A stretch of DNA of 64,000 nucleotides, taken from NCBI GenBank assembly GCA_964385635.1, contig CAYLPU010000003.1:30461-94460 (forward strand), given 5' to 3'. This document shows positions 58,728 to 64,000 of this stretch, in pieces. The number at the start of each line of letters is the position of its first letter. The stretch's first letter is position 1. Under the pieces are notes generated by a model that had not been told where the DNA came from, did not search any database, and worked only from the letters and a program-made list of their open reading frames with translations. Both the position numbers and the translations under genes were made by a program. Source of the DNA: CAYLPU01 sp964385635. Its GTDB lineage: Bacteria > Chloroflexota > Anaerolineae > B4-G1.

Positions 58728-61700
58728 ATGCCCAAGACCGTTCGCCAACTCGCCCTGCCCCTGGAAACCCACCGCAACCATTACCTCTTCTCCGACCATT
58801 TCCTCAACGAGGTGTTGCCCGGACAGGATGCATGGCGCGAGTCTGAAACAGAGGCCAGGCAGGCCCTGGACGGTATCGTCGGGTTGTACTCACGGCTGGA
58901 GGACGCGCTGCCCCACTACAATGAAGCCGCTCTGGAGCAAGAGTGGATCCGTCCAATTCTCGATATCCTGGGACACGTCTACCACGTTCAACCCTCTTTG
59001 ACCGGTGCGGTGGGCACGCCCGATTATGCTTTCTTCACCGGCGAACCCGCCAAGCAGACCGCCGCCCGCGTGTGGGGTACACCCACCTTCTGGGAGACGG
59101 CCCTGGCAGTGGGCGACGCCAAGCGCTGGGACCGCCCGCTCGACAAGCGCCTCGTGAACGGCGCACCCGACGCCTTCACCAACGCCAACCCCTGCTACCA
59201 GATTGACTATTACCTGCGGCGGACGGGCTGCGCCTGGGGAGTAGTCTCCAACGGGCGGCGGTGGCGGCTCTATCACCGTGACACCAGCGTCCTCCTGGAC
59301 CACTTCTACGAGGTTGACCTGGTCCAACTGATCGAGCAGGGCGATCTGGCCGCCTTCCGCTACTTCTACCTCTTCTTCCGAGTCGTTGCCTTTCAACCCG
59401 ACGTCGACGGGCGCTGCTGGCTGGACGAGGTCTTGTCCCAGAGCACGGCCTACGCCGTGCACGTCGGCGACGAACTGAAGGGACGGGTGTACGAGGCACT
59501 GCGGCTGCTGGCCCAGGGCTTTCTCGATTATCCGACAAACCGGGTTTTTTCTGAAAAACCTGGTTTGTGTCCCGACCCAACCACCGACCTGTCTCCTGTC
59601 CACGACGCATGCCTCATCCTGCTGTACCGGCTGCTGTTCCTGCTCTACGCCGAGAGTCGGGGTCTGTTGCCGCTGGATAACCCCAGTTACGCCGGGCAGT
59701 ACAGCCTGAAGGCGATCAAGGAGGACATCGCCCGCAAGACGGACGACGGCATAACCTACCTGGCGCAGAAGGCGACTATATGGGACGACCTACGCACCTT
59801 GTTCGACATCATCTGCAGCGGGCAGGAGACGCTGGGCGTGCCGGCCTACGACGGCCGGTTGTTCGACCCGGCGCGGTACCCCTTCCTGGAGGAGCACCCC
59901 ATCGGCGACAGGTACCTGGCCCAGGCGATTGACCTGCTGGCCCGGGCCGAGGCCGGGCCGGGACAAGGGTTGAGTTTCGTGGACTACCGCGATCTCTCGA
60001 TCCGCCACCTGGGCAGCATCTACGAGGGGCTGCTGGAGTACCGGCTGGCCTACGCTGCCGAGGAGATGGCCGTCGTCAGGCGGGGCAAGCGTGGCAAGAA
60101 GGAGGAGATCGTCCTCCTGTCGGAGGCGGAGAAACCGGGTTTTTCGGAAAAAACCCGGTTTCTGGAACGTTTCCCCGCCGGGCAGGTGTACCTGGTCACC
60201 GACCGGGGCGAGCGCAAGGCGACAGGCAGTTACTACACCCCCGACTACATCGTCAAGTACATCGTCGAGCAGACGTTGGGGCCGCTGGCGGACGCCCAGG
60301 CGGAGATGGTGGAGGAAGAGGTCGCGGCGTTGAAGGCGAAAAGCAGGGGTGGGGCGCGGCGCACGAAGGCCTACAAGGACGAACTGGCTCGCTTACAGAA
60401 CAGTTTCGCCGACCGCGTACTGGCCCTGAATGTCCTCGATCCGGCCATGGGCAGCGGGCATTTCCTGGTCGAGGCCACCGACTACCTGGCGCGGCGCATC
60501 GTCGAGGCTGGGGTGGTGACCGAGGCACTGGCGGACGGTCCGGCTACGCTCACCGGAACCGGCGACGAGGAGAGCGAGTTGAGTCACTGGCGGCGGCGGG
60601 TGGTGGAGCGCTGCATCTACGGGGTGGACCTGAACCCGCTGGCGGTGGAACTGGCCAAACTGAGCCTGTGGTTGAAGACGGTCGCCAAGGGGAAGCCGTT
60701 GTCGTTCCTGGATCACCACCTGCGCTGTGGGAACTCGCTCATCGGGGCACGGGTGGCCGACCTGCAGGTGCTGCCGGTGAGGAAGAAGCGGCGGAAGAAA
60801 GAGGCCGAGGTGCAGCAGTTGGCGATGTGGGATGAAAGCGCCTTCACCCAGGACATGTACCGCGTGGTGGGGGCGATGCGCCAGATACAGGAGTACGAGA
60901 CGGCCGATCTCGTCAGCGTCAAGGAGAAGGAGCGGCTGTTTGAGGAGACGGTGGAGCGGGAGCGGCGCAAGTGGCGCACCATCGCCGACCTGTGGACGGC
61001 AATCTACTTTGGGCTGGAACTGACCCCGCAACTGTACAACGCCTGCGTGCAATATGTCCAGGGCCAGCCGGTACTCTTGCAGGCGGCCCAGGCGGAGGCG
61101 CTGCTGGCCCAGGCGCACGGGGTATGGGGGGAGAAGCGGTTTTTCCACTGGGAGATCGAGTTCCCGGAAGTCTTCTTCGACGAGTACGGCCGGCACAAGG
61201 GGGATACGGCGGGGTTCGATGCGGTGGTGGGGAATCCGCCGTATGTGCGTGCAGAAACGGCAGACAAAGCTCAACGGGCCTTCCTGATGGAGTATGGCTA
61301 CTATCAGACCATTTATGGGCGTTTTGATGTATACGTGCCGTTCGTGGAACGTGGCTTGCGCCTGCTGAAAGACAGAGGCTACTGGGCCATGATCATCCCC
61401 TCGGCGATGATGCTGATCAACTATGCTGAGAAATTGCGGGCATGGGTATTGTCGTTGAAGACTTTGAAGGCTGTGTGGGATCTCAGCCGAGAACGAGTCT
61501 TCCAGGATGCAGTCGTGACTACGTGTGTGCCTGTCATCTGTAATCTACTCCCAGATGGGCATGAGAGAACGAAGATAGGAATTGGACTTTCGAACACTCC
61601 CTCAGAGAGCTTGACTGCTCCGCAGAGTGTGTACTTCGAATTGCCTGGACATTCGATTCGACCAGAGTTGTGTGACAAAGAGTTGTTGCTCAAACGGAAG

Positions 61701-62858
61701 GTGGACAAACGCTCAATTCGGCTGGGAGACATCTGCTATTGTATTACCGGGGTGGTTGCGCACGATTCTCGTACTGGTGCATCCAAAGACCGACTTATTC
61801 ATCCTAGAGCCATAGACGAGACCTGCAAACCCTATCTTGAGGCCAAGGAGTGGTCGGGGCGATACTCAGCTCTGGAACCACAACGCTACATAGAATACAA
61901 ACCTGAGTTGATGCACAGGCCCAAGTTTCCAGAATTATTCGAGTCGCCGAAAATCCTTGTACAGCGATTAGCATCGGGCGACCTCATACAGGCAACCCTT
62001 GATCGGGAGCGAATATACGTCAATCACGTCTTTAACTGTTGTGTCAAGCTTGAGGACGTTGTTCACCTCGGTTCCAGCCGCTTACACCTTGATCCTTCTC
62101 GTCTTGCTCCCCAAGAGGAGTATAGCATAGCCTACGTATTGGCAATCATGTGTAGCTCGCTTGTGGGTGTCTACCACAGCCGCTATCTGTCCCCAGGTCT
62201 GGACATCTTCCCCGAGACGATGCGCAGCCTTCCCATCCGCCGCATCGAGTTCACCACCCCGCCGGAGGAGCGGGAGCGGCTGGTGGAGGAGGCTTTGGAC
62301 CACGAACAGCACGAAATAGCGCGAAAGGCGCGAAACGCGAAAGGAGATTTCGTGCCTTTCGTGGACTTTCGCCAGTTTCGCGATCCAGACTCCTCCCTCG
62401 GCCGCTGGCTGGACGACCGCCTGTCGGCTAAGCCCGAACAATCCGACGTCGTCCACGACCTCCTGGCCCACCTGGCCGGGCGGATGATCGAGATGCACAA
62501 GGAGAAGCAGGCGGAGGTGCGCGGCTTCCTCGATTGGCTGGCGGAGTACACCGGACGGCCGGTTGACGAGTGGGCGCTCAAGACCCACCTGCGGTGTTAC
62601 TACGAGCACGACTGGGCCGAGATGCAGCGGGTGCTCAAGCGCAACCAGCGCAAACTGCCCAACGTGGACCTGGACGTGGACGGTTACAAGAACGAGCCCG
62701 CCGCCACGGTCCGCGCCGCGTGGGAGACCTCGATGGAGACGTTGCGCCCGCTGCTGGCGTGCATCGAGGCCACCGACCGGCTCATTGACCGCATCGTGTA
62801 CGAGTTGTATGAGTTGACGGAGGAAGAAATCGAGATTGTCGAGAGTGCAACCAGGTGA
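58728..62858 (+). CDS. Type IIG restriction-modification enzyme (nuclease-methyltransferase fusion)
   Basis: 1376 aa single-chain enzyme expected both to methylate adenine in, and to cleave near, a specific site. N-terminal PD-(D/E)xK nuclease: E72, D99 (TPDYAFF) and D130-A-K132. A helical connector follows. The N6-adenine methyltransferase has SAM motif LDPAMGSGHFLVEATDYL (about 569-586) and catalytic N836-P-P-Y in GNPPYVRAE. The C-terminal target-recognition region (about 840-1165) has visibly lower GC than the rest, suggesting exchange. Three dispersed repeats are in frame: palindromes at 59535-59568 and 60131-60162, and a GCGCGAAAGGCGCGAAACGC tract at 62301-62382. ATG 58728 is chosen; GAGGA lies just upstream. 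No separate subunits are nearby. Confidence 0.88.
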   Translation: MPKTVRQLALPLETHRNHYLFSDHFLNEVLPGQDAWRESETEARQALDGIVGLYSRLEDALPHYNEAALEQEWIRPILDILGHVYHVQPSLTGAVGTPDYAFFTGEPAKQTAARVWGTPTFWETALAVGDAKRWDRPLDKRLVNGAPDAFTNANPCYQIDYYLRRTGCAWGVVSNGRRWRLYHRDTSVLLDHFYEVDLVQLIEQGDLAAFRYFYLFFRVVAFQPDVDGRCWLDEVLSQSTAYAVHVGDELKGRVYEALRLLAQGFLDYPTNRVFSEKPGLCPDPTTDLSPVHDACLILLYRLLFLLYAESRGLLPLDNPSYAGQYSLKAIKEDIARKTDDGITYLAQKATIWDDLRTLFDIICSGQETLGVPAYDGRLFDPARYPFLEEHPIGDRYLAQAIDLLARAEAGPGQGLSFVDYRDLSIRHLGSIYEGLLEYRLAYAAEEMAVVRRGKRGKKEEIVLLSEAEKPGFSEKTRFLERFPAGQVYLVTDRGERKATGSYYTPDYIVKYIVEQTLGPLADAQAEMVEEEVAALKAKSRGGARRTKAYKDELARLQNSFADRVLALNVLDPAMGSGHFLVEATDYLARRIVEAGVVTEALADGPATLTGTGDEESELSHWRRRVVERCIYGVDLNPLAVELAKLSLWLKTVAKGKPLSFLDHHLRCGNSLIGARVADLQVLPVRKKRRKKEAEVQQLAMWDESAFTQDMYRVVGAMRQIQEYETADLVSVKEKERLFEETVERERRKWRTIADLWTAIYFGLELTPQLYNACVQYVQGQPVLLQAAQAEALLAQAHGVWGEKRFFHWEIEFPEVFFDEYGRHKGDTAGFDAVVGNPPYVRAETADKAQRAFLMEYGYYQTIYGRFDVYVPFVERGLRLLKDRGYWAMIIPSAMMLINYAEKLRAWVLSLKTLKAVWDLSRERVFQDAVVTTCVPVICNLLPDGHERTKIGIGLSNTPSESLTAPQSVYFELPGHSIRPELCDKELLLKRKVDKRSIRLGDICYCITGVVAHDSRTGASKDRLIHPRAIDETCKPYLEAKEWSGRYSALEPQRYIEYKPELMHRPKFPELFESPKILVQRLASGDLIQATLDRERIYVNHVFNCCVKLEDVVHLGSSRLHLDPSRLAPQEEYSIAYVLAIMCSSLVGVYHSRYLSPGLDIFPETMRSLPIRRIEFTTPPEERERLVEEALDHEQHEIARKARNAKGDFVPFVDFRQFRDPDSSLGRWLDDRLSAKPEQSDVVHDLLAHLAGRMIEMHKEKQAEVRGFLDWLAEYTGRPVDEWALKTHLRCYYEHDWAEMQRVLKRNQRKLPNVDLDVDGYKNEPAATVRAAWETSMETLRPLLACIEATDRLIDRIVYELYELTEEEIEIVESATR
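59535..59568. repeat. AAACCGGGTTT-family palindrome 1 in the type IIG gene
   Basis: ACAAACCGGGTTTTT is nearly complementary to AAAAACCTGGTTTGT (one mismatch), loop TCTG. Encodes TNRVFSEKPGL in frame. Confidence 0.8.
60131..60162. repeat. AAACCGGGTTT-family palindrome 2 in the type IIG gene
   Basis: GAAACCGGGTTTTT (60131-60144), loop CGGA, AAAAACCCGGTTTC (60149-60162): perfect 14-bp arms. It is read in a different frame from palindrome 1, giving EKPGFSEKTRFLE, yet keeps the gene open. Confidence 0.82.
62301..62382. repeat. GCGCGAAAGGCGCGAAAC repeat in the type IIG gene
   Basis: CACGAAATAGCGCGAAAGG then CGCGAAACGCGAAAGG, followed by the partly inverse CCTTTCGTGGACTTTCGCC and AGTTTCGCG. In frame; encodes a basic stretch (HEIARKARNAKGDFVPFVDF). 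Confidence 0.7.
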
Positions 62859-62894
62859 CAAGAGGCGGCACCCTGCCAAAGAAAGACCCGGTGT

Positions 62895-62990
62895 GAGGAA
62901 AAGGAACTTGAAAAAAGATTTGGAGACGAGTATGTCGAATACAAGAAAACAACGCCTTTTATAATCCCTGGGTTGAAGCATAATCATTGA
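62895..62990 (+). pseudogene. C-terminal remnant of an isoprenylcysteine/phospholipid methyltransferase-like protein
   Basis: Reads EEKELEKRFGDEYVEYKKTT then PFIIPGL and a stop at 62988-62990. The E-E-K-x-L-...-F-G-x-E-Y-x-x-Y-x-x-x-x-P pattern is the conserved end of ICMT/PEMT-type membrane methyltransferases. The membrane part is missing, displaced by the type IIG gene ending 36 bases before. Base composition is A-rich, unlike the flanks. Confidence 0.5.
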
Positions 62991-63023
62991 AGGATTACTG
63001 AAAAGAGAGAGGTGAATGTTGTC

Positions 63024-63482
63024 ATGAATGATGTCTTCCGGATGGTGCCGGCTTCAGGAAAAGTTCTCTGGACGTTGGGCGGAATCGCTCTCCTGTTGGT
63101 CGGCTTGCTATTTCTCTTCAGTTACATCGCTTACTCATCTCGACATGTGCGCTTCGAGGTATCCTCAGGCGGACTCAGCATCATCGGTGATCTGTACGGG
63201 AGGACGATTCCGGCCGAGTCATTGATGGTCGGCCAAGCGAAACGTCTCAATCTGGCAGAGTCCCACGAGTACCAACCTCGATTTCGAACCAACGGAATAG
63301 GATTGCCCGGCTACCGGGCGGGGTGGTTCAAGCTGTGCAATGGGGACAAGGCACTTCTTTTCGTCACCGATACGACAAGGGTTGTGTATATACCTACAAC
63401 TGAAGGTTACTCGGTCCTTCTGAGCGTTGTCAAGCCTGAAGTGTTCCTTCAAACTCTGTTGGATGCCGTGTCGGGCCGGTGA
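63024..63482 (+). CDS. Small membrane protein with PH-like domain
   Basis: 152 aa from ATG 63024 (GAGAGAGG upstream; an in-frame GTG at 63012 is possible). One N-terminal helix (VLWTLGGIALLLVGLLFLFS) is followed by a compact beta-rich domain (FEVSSGGLSIIGDLYGRTIP, GLPGYRAGWFKLCNGDKALL, FVTDTTRVVYIPTTEG) resembling the bacterial PH-like proteins whose substrate is unknown. Lower GC than the window and followed by an attC-like half site, so possibly cassette-borne. Function unknown. Confidence 0.7.
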   Translation: MNDVFRMVPASGKVLWTLGGIALLLVGLLFLFSYIAYSSRHVRFEVSSGGLSIIGDLYGRTIPAESLMVGQAKRLNLAESHEYQPRFRTNGIGLPGYRAGWFKLCNGDKALLFVTDTTRVVYIPTTEGYSVLLSVVKPEVFLQTLLDAVSGR

Positions 63483-63519
63483 AGGTGTGTCGCACTGATT
63501 TGGTTCAGCATCGGAGGGG

Positions 63520-63548
63520 GTCTAACAATGCGCTGGAGCTGACCGGGC
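63520..63548. other. attC-like half site
   Basis: GTCTAACAATGCGCTGGAGC followed by TGACCGGGC resembles the conserved first half of integron attC sites (a TCTAACAA start, then CAAGCCGAC-like). The complementary second half is not seen; a terminator stem begins about 20 bases later. It lies directly after a small ORF of unlike composition, the usual cassette arrangement. Confidence 0.35.
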
Positions 63549-63562
63549 TATATCAGCAACAG

Positions 63563-63597
63563 AAAAACCGCACGGCCTGCGGAGAAGCCGTGCGGTT
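63563..63597 (-). terminator. Terminator of the RRM/cold-shock unit
   Basis: On the minus strand AACCGCACGGC (63597-63587), loop, GCCGTGCGGTT (63576-63566), then TTT. A perfect 11-bp stem, 27 bases after the RRM stop codon. Confidence 0.85.
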
Positions 63598-63624
63598 GTA
63601 CGTCTCGGTCAGGGCGGGTTGACC

Positions 63625-63912
63625 CTACCAGCGGTCACGGCCCCCGCCGCCTCCTCGGTCGTCCCGCTTCGGGCGTGCCTCATTTACCTTGATCGACCGC
63701 CCGTCCACCTCCCGGCCGTTGAGCTGGTTGATGGCCTCCAGGGCTGCGGTCTGCTCTGCCATCTCGACGAATGCAAAGCCCCTGGACCGACCCGACATAC
63801 GATCTGTGATGAGGTTCACAGAAAGAACCTCCCCGATCGCTCCGAAGAGTTCAGACAGGGTAGCTTCGGTGGTCTCGTAGCCTAGGTTGCCCACGTATAG
63901 TTTTTTCGCCAT
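63625..63912 (-). CDS. RRM RNA-binding protein (cold-inducible, glycine-rich type)
   Basis: 95 aa from the ATG (63912) preceded by AAGGAGAAAACA; a longer frame starting at 63936 lacks this site. One RNA-recognition motif: RNP2 KLYVGNLGYE and RNP1 RSRGFAFVEM, followed by a short KRDDRGGGGGRDRW tail. Bacterial members bind RNA at low temperature. It lies directly after a cold-shock protein gene on the same strand, which fits joint cold control. Confidence 0.93.
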   Translation of the reverse strand: MAKKLYVGNLGYETTEATLSELFGAIGEVLSVNLITDRMSGRSRGFAFVEMAEQTAALEAINQLNGREVDGRSIKVNEARPKRDDRGGGGGRDRW

Positions 63913-63952
63913 TGTTTTCTCCTTCAAACGCGGCATATGGCCGCTTACCTGG

Positions 63953-64000
63953 CTACAGAGCCCTCACACGGACGGCCTGCAAGCCCTTGGGTCCCTGCTC
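63953..64000 (-). CDS. Cold-shock protein, 3' end only
   Basis: The last 15 codons read EQGPKGLQAVRVRAL then stop (63955-63953). The QGPKGLQA-x-x-V ending is the conserved C-terminus of CspA-type single-stranded nucleic-acid-binding proteins. The rest lies beyond the window; 40 bases separate it from the RRM gene start. Confidence 0.75.
   Translation of the reverse strand, partial: EQGPKGLQAVRVRAL

Noticed and set aside
1..64000. tRNA or rRNA genes
   Set aside because: No cloverleaf with a TTCGA-type T loop and no rRNA-like segment was recognised by eye on either strand; a covariance search could still find one.

Overview
The window is a gene-dense, GC-rich (about 60% by eye) bacterial chromosome segment. 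It most resembles a Chloroflexota (Anaerolineae-like) genome. Grounds: the gene order nusA-ylxR-infB-rbfA-DHH-truB-ribF, a short 601-residue IF-2, T-box control of pheS, DUF2723/GT-C envelope proteins, DUF11 and LysM lipoproteins rich in T/P linkers, and many dispersed short repeats. The phylum call is an inference from content; no rRNA or tRNA gene was seen. Several promoters fit TTGCCT/TTGACA - 17 bp - TATAAT/TACAAT closely.

Layout. 1-9.2 kb: end of a galE-like epimerase, a GT4 glycosyltransferase, an ADP-ribosylglycohydrolase, a DUF2723 membrane protein, a cyclic-nucleotide-binding/bPH2 membrane protein, peptide deformylase and a LysM lipoprotein. 9.2-17.9 kb: an rRNA/tRNA methyltransferase, then a T-box leader and pheS, with pheT separated from pheS by two GT-C membrane glycosyltransferase genes. 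17.9-19.2 kb (minus): a double-XRE regulator and a TPR protein. 19.2-27.1 kb: the translation operon nusA-ylxR-infB-rbfA-DHH-truB-ribF. 27.2-29.2 kb (minus): serine palmitoyltransferase plus a eukaryote-like 3-ketodihydrosphingosine reductase, i.e. sphingoid-base synthesis. 29.4-39.2 kb: a quinate-dehydrogenase-like gene, tandem Moco-type riboswitches, and a tungstate/molybdate uptake and molybdopterin operon (wtpABC, moaA, moaCD fusion, a Dph6-like ATPase, moaE, moeA) followed by a DMT transporter. 39.2-51.0 kb: a frameshifted response regulator and a histidine kinase, separated by a 9.5-kb MacB/FtsX-type exporter block with remnants at its right edge. 51.2-55.2 kb: a Gld-type ABC exporter with a DUF4340 protein. 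55.2-58.4 kb: decayed sequence, an HHxxxDG acyltransferase and a DUF6159-like membrane protein (minus). 58.7-64.0 kb: a one-gene type IIG restriction-modification enzyme, a methyltransferase remnant, a small PH-like protein with an attC-like half site, and RRM and cold-shock genes (minus).

The strongest unexplained signal is a set of dispersed, low-complexity or palindromic repeat families. Examples are TCTCAAATC and TTTCACG tracts, CCTGAGCCTGTCGAAGGG-like units, AAACCGGGTTT palindromes and GGGGCAAG/CTTGCCCC palindromes. They sit between genes and also, repeatedly and in frame, inside conserved enzymes. There they add peptides, supply N- or C-termini, and lie exactly at the joints of two gene fusions (moaC-moaD and a double ABC ATPase).
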